Positions 34,438-42,774 of a stretch of DNA of 64,000 nucleotides are shown piece by piece. Location of the stretch: NCBI GenBank assembly GCA_025358305.1, contig JANYJZ010000002.1:27027-91026 (forward strand), in the 5' to 3' direction. The stretch is from Ignavibacteriota bacterium. GTDB lineage: Bacteria; Bacteroidota; Ignavibacteria; UBA10030; SZUA-254. The stretch's first letter is position 1; each line of letters begins with the position of its first letter. The notes below the pieces were generated by a model that was not told where the DNA came from, searched no databases, and saw nothing but the letters and a program-made list of their open reading frames with translations. Position numbers and translations under genes: made by a program.

Positions 34438-37122
34438 ATGATCGGACGGACCATCGCGCATTACACCATCCTTGAGAAGCTCGGCCAGGGCGGCATGGGG
34501 GTCGTCTACAAGGCCCAGGACACGAAGCTCGACCGGATGGTCGCGCTGAAGTTCCTCCCGCCGCACCTCGCGGCATCCGACCAAGACAAGGCGCGCTTCG
34601 TCCAGGAGGCGAAGGCGGCCGCCGCGTTGAACCATCCGAACGTCTGCTCCATCATCGACATCCAGGAGCATGACGGCCAGATGTTCATCGTCATGGAGTT
34701 CGTCGACGGGGAGACCTTGCGGGACAAGCGCGGGAACCTCTCGTTCAAGCAGGCGGCCGACATCGCCATCCAGATCGCCGACGGTCTGGCAGCGGCCCAC
34801 GAAAAGGGGATCGTCCACCGGGACATCAAGCCGGAGAACATCATGATCCGCAAAGACGGCATCGCGCAGATCATGGACTTCGGTCTGGCGAAGCTCCGGA
34901 GTGCCTCGAGCAAGGTGAACCGCCTGACGAAGGAGGGAAGCACCGTCGGGACCGCAGGCTACATGTCGCCGGAGCAGATCCAGGGCCAGGATGTCGACCA
35001 CCGTAGTGACATCTTCTCGTTCGGCGTCGTCTTGTACGAGATGTTCACCGGCGTTCTCCCGTTCAAGGGGGTCCACGAGACAGCGCTCGCCTATGAGATC
35101 GTGAATGTCGACCCGGCCCCCATGTCGACGGTGAAGTCCGATATGGACCCGGGATTGGACGCGATCGTCCTCGACTGCCTCGAAAAAGATGTGAAGGAGC
35201 GCCGACAGTCGTCCGCGGAGGTCGCCCGGGACCTCCGCAAGGTCCGAAGGGAGTCGTCGCGGCTGCGTGCGAGCCGGGTCACCGCCGCGCGGCCCGCCTA
35301 TCAGCAGGTGTCCGGCCAAGCCGCGGGAGAGGCGCCTGCGCCGAAACGGTCTCTCCTTCCCTGGATCGTGAGCGGCGTCTGCGCGCTCGTGGCCTGCGGC
35401 GTGCTCGCCTACCATATTCTGACGATCCCCGCCCCTCCGGCAAGGTATGTGTCGCGCTCGCTCATCCTGCCGCCGCTCACGACGAACTTCGACGTCACGT
35501 GGGGAGGCCACATCGCCATCTCGCCCGACGGGATGATGATCGCATTTGCGGCCACGGACACGCTCGGCGTTAACCATCTCTTCGTCCGCAAGGTGAGTTC
35601 CACGTTGCCGATGATGCTTCCGGGAACGGATGAAGCGAAGTACCCATTCTGGTCCCCCGACAACCGAAAGGTCGGGTTCTTTGCCCGCGGCAAAATGAAG
35701 ACGATCGACGCGATGGGCGGGCCCGCATTGACCGTGTGCGACGCAGGCGACGGCCGCGGCGGAGCATGGAATCAGGGCGGCATTATCATCTTTGCTCCGG
35801 GTCCGTTGGAGACGCTCTCCAAGGTCCCGGCCGCAGGCGGGGCCCTCCCGACGAAGCTCACCGCGCTTGATACCACGCAGCGCGAGAGCAGCCATCGGTG
35901 GCCGGTGTTCCTGCCGGACGGCAATCACTTTTTCTACTCAACCCTCTCCGCGATCGGGTCGGGGAGCGACCTCGACGTCGTGCGGATCGCCACGCTCGAT
36001 TCGTCGATGAACAAGATCGTCTTCCGCGGGACCTCAAACGTCCAATATGCCGGGGGGTATCTCATGTTCATCCGGCAGGGGACGCTCATGGCGCAGCACT
36101 TCGATGCGGGATCCTTTGAGGTCGTCGGCGATCCCGTCCCGGTCGCCGAGCAGGTCATCTACAGTCCGCCGTACAGCCGCGGAAGCTTCTCCCTGTCGCA
36201 GAACGGCGTGCTCATCCTTCAAAGCGGCGAGAATCAGGCGCAGCATGCGGCGATCTTTGATCTGGCCGGCAACCGCCTCTCACTCATTTCTGACCTCAAT
36301 CCCGCCAGTCCGAGGTTTTCCCCGGACGGAACGAAGATCGCGTTCTTCATCGTCGATCCCCAGTCCCGGAACGGGGACATCTGGGTGCACGAGCTCGCCA
36401 GGGGAGCAAGCTCTCGGGTGACGTTCAGCCCGCTTCTTGACATCACGCCGATTTGGTCGCCGAAGGGCGATACCATCGTCTTCCAGTCGAACCGGAATGG
36501 CGGATATGATCTCTTCATCAAGAGCGCGAACGGCGAGGGGGAAGATCAGCTGCTCGTCCGGTCAAGCCGGAACAAGTCGGCGGTCGATTGGTCCCCTGAC
36601 GGACGGTACATTGCCTACCAGTCAAACGGCGATCCAAAGACGAAAAATGATATCTGGCTTCTTCCGATGTTCGGTGACCGCCAGCCGATTCCGTTCGTCC
36701 ATACCGAGTTCAATGAATCGCCGGGCACGTTCTCTCCCGACGGCCGCTGGCTCCTCTATACGTCGGATGAGACCGGCCGCAATGAGATCTACGCGCGGCT
36801 CGTCGACGGGTCGGGCGGAAAGTATCAGATCACGACGGACGGCGGCAGGAAGCCGATCTGGAAATCCGACATGAAGAGGCTCTATTTCTCCTCCATGGAG
36901 CGCAAGCTCGTGGAGGCATTCGTGAGGACGGGGCCGTCGTCTATTGTCGTGGACAGCGTCCGGACGCTCTTCGATTACGAGTCCCGGGGCATCGTCGGCA
37001 ACACGATCAGCGATATCTCCAGCGACGCCAAGCGCGTCATCGGGGTCGTGACGGAGTCAAAGCAGACCTCCGCGCCGATCACGCTCGTCATCAACTGGGA
37101 CGAGGAACTCAAAAAGAAGTGA
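34438..37122 (+). CDS. Receptor-like Ser/Thr kinase with TolB/WD40-type domain (kinase 8)
   Basis: 894 residues, the last of the array. The kinase half matches kinase 7 nearly residue for residue (GQGGMG, ASDQDKARF, GETLRDKRGNLSFKQA, HRDIKPEN, DFGLAKLRSASSKVNRL). Membrane helix about 306-328. The sensor instead resembles kinase 5: WGGHIAISPDGMMIAF, GSSNRNG-like FQSNRNGGYDLFIKSANGE, DYESRGIVGNTI and ITLVINWDEELKKK. A chimeric history (a kinase half copied from one paralogue, a sensor half from another) is the simplest reading. A weak hairpin with T-run at 37161-37182 may end the transcript. Confidence 0.9.
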   Translation: MIGRTIAHYTILEKLGQGGMGVVYKAQDTKLDRMVALKFLPPHLAASDQDKARFVQEAKAAAALNHPNVCSIIDIQEHDGQMFIVMEFVDGETLRDKRGNLSFKQAADIAIQIADGLAAAHEKGIVHRDIKPENIMIRKDGIAQIMDFGLAKLRSASSKVNRLTKEGSTVGTAGYMSPEQIQGQDVDHRSDIFSFGVVLYEMFTGVLPFKGVHETALAYEIVNVDPAPMSTVKSDMDPGLDAIVLDCLEKDVKERRQSSAEVARDLRKVRRESSRLRASRVTAARPAYQQVSGQAAGEAPAPKRSLLPWIVSGVCALVACGVLAYHILTIPAPPARYVSRSLILPPLTTNFDVTWGGHIAISPDGMMIAFAATDTLGVNHLFVRKVSSTLPMMLPGTDEAKYPFWSPDNRKVGFFARGKMKTIDAMGGPALTVCDAGDGRGGAWNQGGIIIFAPGPLETLSKVPAAGGALPTKLTALDTTQRESSHRWPVFLPDGNHFFYSTLSAIGSGSDLDVVRIATLDSSMNKIVFRGTSNVQYAGGYLMFIRQGTLMAQHFDAGSFEVVGDPVPVAEQVIYSPPYSRGSFSLSQNGVLILQSGENQAQHAAIFDLAGNRLSLISDLNPASPRFSPDGTKIAFFIVDPQSRNGDIWVHELARGASSRVTFSPLLDITPIWSPKGDTIVFQSNRNGGYDLFIKSANGEGEDQLLVRSSRNKSAVDWSPDGRYIAYQSNGDPKTKNDIWLLPMFGDRQPIPFVHTEFNESPGTFSPDGRWLLYTSDETGRNEIYARLVDGSGGKYQITTDGGRKPIWKSDMKRLYFSSMERKLVEAFVRTGPSSIVVDSVRTLFDYESRGIVGNTISDISSDAKRVIGVVTESKQTSAPITLVINWDEELKKK

Positions 37123-37160
37123 CGCTGTCGCTTCTGGAACCTACCCCGGATGTGTTACGA

Positions 37161-37182
37161 AGGGACAAAACGGTCCTTTTCC
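37161..37182 (+). terminator. Weak terminator-like hairpin after the kinase array
   Basis: AGGGAC (37161-37166) can pair with GTCCTT (37173-37178) including one GU pair, followed by TTCC. The short stem makes this a low-confidence call. Confidence 0.3.
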
Positions 37183-37262
37183 TTGGTGGTCTTGGGCTTC
37201 CTTTGCATCTTTGACTCTTCCCATCTGTTCGTGACCAGGGGGGCTCTCTCTCGGCGTGACCG

Positions 37263-37470
37263 GACCAGGGGTACGTCTCCGTGAAGATTTATGAAGTCCG
37301 TGGCCGCGAAGTGGCTATTCCCGCCGATGAGATCCAGAGCGCAGGATTCTGGGGCGTGCAATGGAATACGCGCGGATGTTCGAGTGGCGTCACTTTCTAC
37401 AGCTTGCAGGCCCGCTCCTCCCGGCGAAACGAAGATACTCGTCCTTCTCCCAGAAGGCCTCGAGGCCGGC
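37263..37470 (+). pseudogene. Remnant of a T9SS C-terminal sorting domain
   Basis: One frame reads DQGYVSVKIYEVRGREVA, then ADEIQSAGFWGVQWNTRG and SSGVTFYSLQA. This follows the standard type A sorting domain order (SVKIYDxxGREVA...QSAGxxxVQWN...SSGVYFYSLQAG). After RSS the expected basic end is found only in the next frame (ETKILVLLPEG), so a frameshift is present. No NYPNPFNP segment or larger protein precedes it. It is the decayed 3' end of a secreted-protein gene. The rest of 37123-37795 contains nothing else I can support. Confidence 0.6.
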
Positions 37471-37795
37471 GGCTACCAGGTACGACGTCCGGGCCGGGCG
37501 CCGGCGTACTACCCCGAATGCTACATCCATAGTATCCGATTAGGCTCAGATGCGTCCGTATTGAGCTTGGTCTCCCCAACGCATCTTCTCCCTCCGCTTT
37601 CAAGAAGCGCCGAGGCTTCGATTTACCTAAAAATGTTCCTCCCGACTTGCCGCTATAGAAGGCCGAGATTCACCATTCTCATACCCGATTTTCCCGATTC
37701 AGCCACGCACGAACAGCGGACCTTGCTGCGTATCACATCCGGGTTGCATCCATTGCTGTATCATATTGGTGCACTCCTAGAGTAAAGGTCTCACA

Positions 37796-38299
37796 ATGAT
37801 CCAAACCATCCTCAGCCTCGGGGCAATCATTCTTCTATCGATCGCGTCCCTCTCGATGAATAGGGGATTCGATACGAATGACGCAGTCATGCGAAATTCC
37901 AAGTACGCCGTCATGGCGACTTCCATCGCTTCGTCCATCATTGAAGAAGCGACGGCAAAAGCGTTTGACCAGTCGACCGCCGACAGCCTGATCATGACCA
38001 CGGACGGCCTCACGCCTCCGGGACAGTTTGGCCTTGATGCGGGAGAGTCTGTGGCGAGCATGAATGATTTCGACGACTATGACGGGTTCACCCGGCTTGA
38101 CACGATCGACGCCGGCGGCGCGATGAACAAGATCGTGTTCTCCACGACATGTTCAGTGTATTACGTGAATCCGGACTCGCCTGACATGGCGCAGTATTCG
38201 CAGACCTGGTATAAGAAGATCGTCGTCAAAGTGACGAGTCCGGCGATGGAGGACACGATGCGCCAGGATTTTGTGTACAGCTATTTCCGATTTCAATAG
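37796..38299 (+). CDS. Prepilin-like protein (first of three)
   Basis: 167 residues. The N-terminus MIQTILSLGAIILLSIASLS is a hydrophobic helix of the kind found in pilins and pseudopilins, but without a typical leader ending in Gly followed by FTLxE. The remainder is a soluble domain with DFDDYDGFTRLDTIDAGG and an aromatic C-terminus (SYFRF). It is followed after 15 bases by a second protein of the same architecture and then by a DUF4900-type protein. The set resembles minor pilin or pseudopilin genes in FCB bacteria. Assembly ATPases and secretins are not in this window. Start ATG at 37796. Confidence 0.55.
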   Translation: MIQTILSLGAIILLSIASLSMNRGFDTNDAVMRNSKYAVMATSIASSIIEEATAKAFDQSTADSLIMTTDGLTPPGQFGLDAGESVASMNDFDDYDGFTRLDTIDAGGAMNKIVFSTTCSVYYVNPDSPDMAQYSQTWYKKIVVKVTSPAMEDTMRQDFVYSYFRFQ

Positions 38300-38314
38300 G
38301 AGGGGGGAACAGCA

Positions 38315-38911
38315 ATGGGAAACATCACTCTCATCGATCTTCTCGCCTCGGCGGTCATCGCCGGTTTTCTCTTGCTCATGGTCCATCATTCGAACGAACG
38401 GATCAACGAGACGCTCTTTACATCGGGGAATGACCTCGTCGTCCAGACACACCTGGTGAACCTCGTCAATGTGATGCAGACGGATCTGCGAAGGATCGGC
38501 TACTGCAAGGATCAAATGAAGATCCCGGACGTTTCGAAGGCGCTGCTTTCCGCGGACGTTCACGGACTGACGTTTCTGACGGACGTCGACGATGACGGGG
38601 AAGTTGATACGGTGCAATACTCCATCGGCACGCCGGACGATCTTACCGGCACCCCCAACCCGCGAGATATGATGTTGTACCGCAGGGTCAATGGCAGCAC
38701 CATCGCCATGAGCATCGGAATGACGAAATTCGACTTTACGTACTTCGACATCCGTGATGCCGAGCTGGTGTTCCCCGTGTTGAGTACCGACGATGTTCAC
38801 AGCCTTCAGATCAATCTCCAGCTCGAGAGTACGTTCCCGTATGACGATTCGTTCGCCTATACGGCCTGGCGTCAGCTTCGAATGAAAACGCGTAATATTG
38901 CACAACGATAA
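38315..38911 (+). CDS. Prepilin-like protein, PilW-like layout
   Basis: 198 residues beginning MGNITLIDLLASAVIAGFLL, with one hydrophobic helix at about 5-24, then a globular domain. Segments such as LVNVMQTDLRRIGYCK and VDTVQYSIGTPDDLTGT, followed by MMLYRRVNGST, recall PilW/PulJ-type minor pilins, where a helix is followed by a beta-rich domain reporting on -YRRV-type strands. Good ribosome-binding site (AGGAGGGGGG) before the ATG. Second gene in the three-gene cluster. The absence of a clear class III leader leaves the export and processing route open. Confidence 0.6.
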   Translation: MGNITLIDLLASAVIAGFLLLMVHHSNERINETLFTSGNDLVVQTHLVNLVNVMQTDLRRIGYCKDQMKIPDVSKALLSADVHGLTFLTDVDDDGEVDTVQYSIGTPDDLTGTPNPRDMMLYRRVNGSTIAMSIGMTKFDFTYFDIRDAELVFPVLSTDDVHSLQINLQLESTFPYDDSFAYTAWRQLRMKTRNIAQR

Positions 38912-38932
38912 TCAGCAGGGAGATCGTCGCAT

Positions 38933-40138
38933 ATGGGTAAATATTCCATTCTTATGGTGTTCAGCCTCGCGGTGATGCTCGGAGTCGTCTTCCCGAACAT
39001 TCATCGGCTTGGCCATCAATCCGTTGAAAATTATGTCAACTACGCCGTCAAGAGCCAGGCGCACAATCTCGCAGTGAGCGGGGCGAACGCGGCGGCCGCG
39101 CAACTCTATCTCGATAATGGCTGGCGGACGGGGTATGCGAACATCGCGCTGGCTGGCGGAACGTACGACGTGTCAGCGACCACCTACGACGTGGACAAAG
39201 TGAAGATCCTGTCCGTCGGCAAGCTTGAGGATGCATCCGACACCGTCTCCGTTCTCCTCCAGCCGGGCTCGTTCGCGCGGTATGCGTATTATTCGAAAGT
39301 GGAAGGATCCATCACCTGGATCACGGGAGATACCGTCTGGGGCCCGTTTCATACCCAAGATGTCATGAAGACCGCGGGGAATCCCGTCCTGAAAGGCCCC
39401 GCGACCGCCCTGCTTGGCACGAATCCCTCCAAATCTGGCGCGAAGTTCGATGGGGGGTATCTGGCGGGTGAAAGTGTGGACCTGCCGCTCGATTTGAGCG
39501 TCACGCAGAAAGCAGCCTACGATGGAGGAAGTGTCTTTGCTTCTGGGGACGTCTGGATAACGTTCATGGGTTCGACGGTCGTGTGGAAGACTTCTGCGGC
39601 CGGGGCCATCACCTCGGCGCCGCTGTCGACCTTCGCTCCGAACGGGGTGGTCCTCGCCGAGGCGGGCAGCTTCTACATCAAGGGACAGATCGACGGCCGG
39701 CTGACGCTCTGTGCCGGCGGTAATGCCAGCCTGGCCCAGGGAAACATCTACATCGAGGGCGACATGATGTACGCCCATGATCCGAGACTCGAAGAAACGA
39801 CGAATATTCTGGGGCTGATCGCGGAGAACAGCGTGATCATTCTCGACAATGCTGCGAACAATAATTCCGTTTCGATCCAGGCGTCCATCTTCTGCCGGAC
39901 GGGCGGCTTGACGGCGGAAAACTACGCTTCCCGGCCGGTCTCAGGCACGCTTGATCTCCTCGGTGGGATCATTCAGTACAAACGCGGCGCGGTCGGGACC
40001 TTCAGCAGCTCGGGCGGGACCCCGGTGATCAAGACGGGTTTCAAGAAGAACTATAAGTATGACACCCGGTTGTACCTCGACTCTCCTCCGTACTATCCGT
40101 GGACTGGCAGCTATCAGATCGTGTCATGGATTGAGTGA
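38933..40138 (+). CDS. DUF4900-type PilX-like protein
   Basis: 401 residues. N-terminal helix (YSILMVFSLAVMLGVVF) followed by a long alpha-helical stretch with AHNLAVSGANAAAAQLYLD, as in PilX-like and DUF4900 proteins. The body is beta-rich: SVLLQPGSFARYAYYSKVEG, WITGDTVWGPFHTQD, then NGVVLAEAGSFYIKGQIDG, with GNIYIEGDMMYAHDP and GLIAENSVIILDNA. These motifs are typical for FCB surface or pilus-biogenesis proteins that sit beside minor pilins. It is the last gene of the trio and is followed by a strong terminator. Its exact function is unknown. Confidence 0.65.
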   Translation: MGKYSILMVFSLAVMLGVVFPNIHRLGHQSVENYVNYAVKSQAHNLAVSGANAAAAQLYLDNGWRTGYANIALAGGTYDVSATTYDVDKVKILSVGKLEDASDTVSVLLQPGSFARYAYYSKVEGSITWITGDTVWGPFHTQDVMKTAGNPVLKGPATALLGTNPSKSGAKFDGGYLAGESVDLPLDLSVTQKAAYDGGSVFASGDVWITFMGSTVVWKTSAAGAITSAPLSTFAPNGVVLAEAGSFYIKGQIDGRLTLCAGGNASLAQGNIYIEGDMMYAHDPRLEETTNILGLIAENSVIILDNAANNNSVSIQASIFCRTGGLTAENYASRPVSGTLDLLGGIIQYKRGAVGTFSSSGGTPVIKTGFKKNYKYDTRLYLDSPPYYPWTGSYQIVSWIE

Positions 40139-40209
40139 CCTTGGACACCCGGGAGTCGGGCGCTTCTCAGGCTCCCAGCAACGCCCCGCGCCTTCCCTCA
40201 GAAATAGAA

Positions 40210-40249
40210 AACCCCCGGTCGAATGGTCTCGACCGGGGGTTGTGTTTTT
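40210..40249. terminator. Intrinsic terminator between convergent genes
   Basis: A perfect 13-bp stem (AACCCCCGGTCGA at 40210-40222 with its complement at 40229-40241) and a six-base loop, followed by GTGTTTTT on the plus strand. On the other strand the run is shorter (TTTTC), so it acts mainly for the prepilin-like cluster. Confidence 0.85.
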
Positions 40250-40262
40250 ACCTTTTGCTTCG

Positions 40263-40811
40263 TTAATTGTTCTTCCAGCCCCTCTGTCTTCCATGACCAT
40301 TGCCGCGCATGTCACTCTTGTCGCGGCCTTGAAAGCGCTCGCGGTCGTTCGACCAGTTTCTCATGTTTTCGCGAGTCCAGGGGTTCTTGTGGGTGTTACC
40401 GTACGCGATGCCGTGGTTCTTGTAGTAGCCGTACGCGTAGCCGTGCGGCGGGCCGTGCCTGTAGATCTCTTCATTGGACCGGTAGTACACATCCTGCGGA
40501 ATGCCGCACCGTGTGTAGAGCTGGGGCCATGACGCTCCGCGCATCCGCAGATTGACGATCGTTCTCAACGGATAGTGTGAGTGCGTGTAAAGATAGAGCA
40601 CGTCGGATATCTCGTCTTCAGGTATCCCCGCATCCCGGACGTAGCAGACCTGATCGTAGGGGACGCCGTAATGATCAGTGAGTTCCAAATAGAAACTGTT
40701 CCCGTTCCGGCCATCGCTGAAGCTGATCCCTGCATGGATCCGGGGTTGTGCGTATGCCGCAACCGGCATCAGGAGTGCGAGTATCCAAAGGGCTTTCATC
40801 ATCTGTTTCAT
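40263..40811 (-). CDS. Exported protein of unknown function
   Basis: I take the ATG at 40811 (MKQMMKALWILALLMPVAAYAQ) as start, because it begins a classical signal peptide with cleavage after AYA. An ATG six codons earlier (40829) is also possible. The mature part of about 160 residues has ISFSDGRNGNSFYLELTDHYG, then repeated Tyr-rich segments (YTHSHYPLRTIV, DVYYRSNEEIYR) and a Gly/His/Arg/Asn-rich, probably unfolded tail. No enzymatic motif seen. The protein should be periplasmic or surface-exposed. It lies convergent to the prepilin-like cluster behind the shared terminator. Confidence 0.65.
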   Translation of the reverse strand: MKQMMKALWILALLMPVAAYAQPRIHAGISFSDGRNGNSFYLELTDHYGVPYDQVCYVRDAGIPEDEISDVLYLYTHSHYPLRTIVNLRMRGASWPQLYTRCGIPQDVYYRSNEEIYRHGPPHGYAYGYYKNHGIAYGNTHKNPWTRENMRNWSNDRERFQGRDKSDMRGNGHGRQRGWKNN

Positions 40812-41072
40812 GGCGTCTGGTCCTTTCATCGAATGTTCTGTGAGCTTAAACTACAACTTCCATGCCAGAAGCAGAAATGAGGCAATGCGAACGAAAAGGC
40901 AATGAATGGTACTGAAGGGAGGATGTTGGTCGATAGAACGAACGGCGATCGAGGACAGAGTGTGTGGGGTATAGGTCAGAACATGCTGTTCCTGAAAAAC
41001 AGAACGAAAATCACGACTTTGGCTTGGTCATTCTGATGGCATCCACACGAGCACCGTCAGAGTGCCGGGTAC

Positions 41073-41146
41073 GGGCCCTTCGCTCCGTTGGTGAGAGCAG
41101 CTGATACGTAATCAGCGGGTCGAAGGTTCGAGCCCAGGTGTACCGA
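41073..41146 (+). pseudogene. Decayed tRNA-like copy 1
   Basis: Aligned without gaps to the intact CAU tRNA at 42701-42774 it has the same 74-base length. The D stem (GCTC/GAGC) and anticodon stem (GCTGA/TCAGC) remain, but the anticodon loop is TACGTAA (U33 lost, CGT in place of CAT), and T stem and acceptor stem are mostly unpaired. It marks the left edge of the AT-rich segment with the Fic gene. Confidence 0.6.
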
Positions 41147-41221
41147 GAGAGTTGACACGGGTTTCAGACGATCCAGTTTGAAACCTATGTTCATTTGCAC
41201 CGGATTTGTACAAAACATATT

Positions 41222-42331
41222 TCATATCTTCAGATTCACAAAATAATGAGTGCTTCTCCCGCCACCCTGAATCATCAATGCACCTATTTCTGCAAGTTCC
41301 TGAAGGTCTCTGGTCGCTGTGGCCTTTGATGCGCCGGTGATAGACGCATATTTACTTGCCGTCATGCCACCTTCAAAACGATTGGCCCCCTCTTCAAGCA
41401 TTCTCTTCAATCCCTTTACTTGCCGGTCATTCAGATTGGATCTGAACCTGTCAAAAAATCTTGTTTTATTCAATGTAAATTCGATTTGCCTTTTAGCCTC
41501 AGTTTGCGCTTCGAGAATTGTGGCAACAAAGTATCTTACCCACGCTGTTATTTCATTACTACGTTGAGCAGTTTTTAATTCAGAGTAATAAAGTTTCTTC
41601 TTTGCTTCGATAGCCTGAGATATGCTGAGCATAACAGGCCGCCCGATTGTTTGTGACAATGCTTTTTCAGCAATGGCTCTGCCAATTCTACCATTGCCAT
41701 CTTCAAACGGATGGATAGATTCAAAATATAAATGTGCAATGGCTGATCGTACCGGCGCTTTCTTGATCTCACTCTTTCCGCCTGGTGCCGTATCATTGAA
41801 CCATCTGATAAATTGTTTCATTTGCTGTGGTACTTGCGTGGAAGGCGGAGCTTCGAAATGGATCTTTTCTTTACCCATAGCACCTGAAACGATCTGCATA
41901 GGTTCATCATGGGTTCGCCATGCACCTATTTTTAATGTTTTGCCTTCTCCCAACAAAATGCGATGCCACCCAAATAATTGCTCGTTCGACAATGGGGATG
42001 AATACTCTCTTCGTGCCACGACCATGAGCCGTCCGGCACCTTGCGCTTTTTTATCCCTCACTTTTTCAGGATTTGCATTAAGCCCAAGATTATTACGAAT
42101 AGAGGATATCACATCCTGGCGGCTAAAATATTCACCTTCAATTTCAGATGTTTTAATCGCTTCTGATACCATGATCTGAATGAGGGCTTCCGTTTGAAGC
42201 CCCTCAGGCAAGGCTTTCAGAATGCCCGTCATATGCCCCGTTTCCTCGGCAAAGGTAAAAAGCATATCCTCTACCTCCCCAAGGTCAAATGTAAATTCCG
42301 GCCAATCTTTTTGCTGCCAATTATATTTCAT
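41222..42331 (-). CDS. Fic family protein (AMPylator-type) with N-terminal inhibitory motif and C-terminal winged helix
   Basis: The ATG at 42331 yields 369 residues beginning MKYNWQQKDWPEF, the usual start of this family; a longer frame to 42382 lacks support. The DUF4172-like N-terminal part contains the inhibitory motif TSEIEG (about 61-66, matching S/TxxxEG/N), which in Fic proteins blocks ATP gamma-phosphate placement. The catalytic loop HPFEDGNGRIGR (207-218) is intact and matches HPFx(D/E)GNGRxxR, so transfer of AMP to a hydroxyl of a target protein is expected. The C-terminus carries a helix-turn-helix (YASITGASKATATRDLQELA), suggesting DNA binding and autoregulation. Composition is AT-rich against the surroundings, and the segment is bounded by tRNA-like sequence, so horizontal acquisition is likely. 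No clear antitoxin gene is adjacent. Confidence 0.9.
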   Translation of the reverse strand: MKYNWQQKDWPEFTFDLGEVEDMLFTFAEETGHMTGILKALPEGLQTEALIQIMVSEAIKTSEIEGEYFSRQDVISSIRNNLGLNANPEKVRDKKAQGAGRLMVVARREYSSPLSNEQLFGWHRILLGEGKTLKIGAWRTHDEPMQIVSGAMGKEKIHFEAPPSTQVPQQMKQFIRWFNDTAPGGKSEIKKAPVRSAIAHLYFESIHPFEDGNGRIGRAIAEKALSQTIGRPVMLSISQAIEAKKKLYYSELKTAQRSNEITAWVRYFVATILEAQTEAKRQIEFTLNKTRFFDRFRSNLNDRQVKGLKRMLEEGANRFEGGMTASKYASITGASKATATRDLQELAEIGALMIQGGGRSTHYFVNLKI

Positions 42332-42404
42332 GAGCCGAATATAGCACTTATTCGGCTCACATAAAAGAAAATAATGAGCCAATTAAATGGGTTATTTGGC
42401 TCAT
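42331..42404. promoter_or_regulatory. Double palindromic operator upstream of the Fic gene
   Basis: Two inverted repeats share the half-site TGAGCC(G/A)A. The first is TGAGCCGAATA (42331-42341) with TATTCGGCTCA (42349-42359), a perfect 11-bp palindrome with a seven-base spacer that begins at the start codon. The second is ATGAGCCAA (42374-42382) with TTGGCTCAT (42396-42404). Their centres are about 44 bases apart, close to four helical turns, which would place two dimers on the same face. The winged helix of the Fic protein is the obvious candidate to bind here. Confidence 0.65.
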
Positions 42405-42700
42405 CGCCAGGGAAATCAAAGGCATAGGAGCGAGCGGAAAGAGAAAATTCTATGCCCTTTTAATTCTCACTACCTCAGACATGGCACTCGTTGCAGATTC
42501 CAGATGTTTTCTCAATACAGACCTCGGCCACCATCCTACAGTCGTTTTGTTCTTTTTGTTACTGGCATCTGCAATCCTCCAGTCTCTGGGATCGTTTCCC
42601 AGTTGATCCGTACTATTGGCTGATAGGACTTACACTCTGCTCCTTGACTTTCTATTGTTTGAAAAAATGTTTACTTTATCCTGAAATGTAAAAGAAAGTT

Positions 42701-42774
42701 GGGCCCTTAGCTCAGTTGGTTAGAGCAGCTGACTCATAATCAGCGGGTCGCAGGTTCAAGTCCTGCAGGGCCCA
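42701..42774 (+). tRNA. tRNA with CAU anticodon (Met or Ile2)
   Basis: 74 bases with a complete cloverleaf: acceptor GGGCCCT/AGGGCCC, D stem GCTC/GAGC, anticodon stem GCTGA/TCAGC with loop CTCATAA (anticodon CAT at 42735-42737), T arm GCAGG-TTCAAGT-CCTGC, discriminator A. CCA is not encoded. Elongator Met and lysidine-modified Ile2 tRNAs share this anticodon, and I cannot separate them by eye. An initiator is unlikely because the first acceptor pair is intact. Confidence 0.92.

Noticed and set aside
37291..37785. A 164-codon frame after the kinase array
   Set aside because: No ribosome-binding site or recognisable domain. The only meaningful content is the decayed sorting domain in the neighbouring frame.
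41073..41146. A second functional tRNA (anticodon CGT by alignment)
   Set aside because: T and acceptor stems do not pair and U33 is missing, so it is reported as a decayed copy.
41222..42331. Fic gene as part of a classical toxin-antitoxin pair
   Set aside because: The inhibitory motif is within the same protein and no small antitoxin gene lies next to it.
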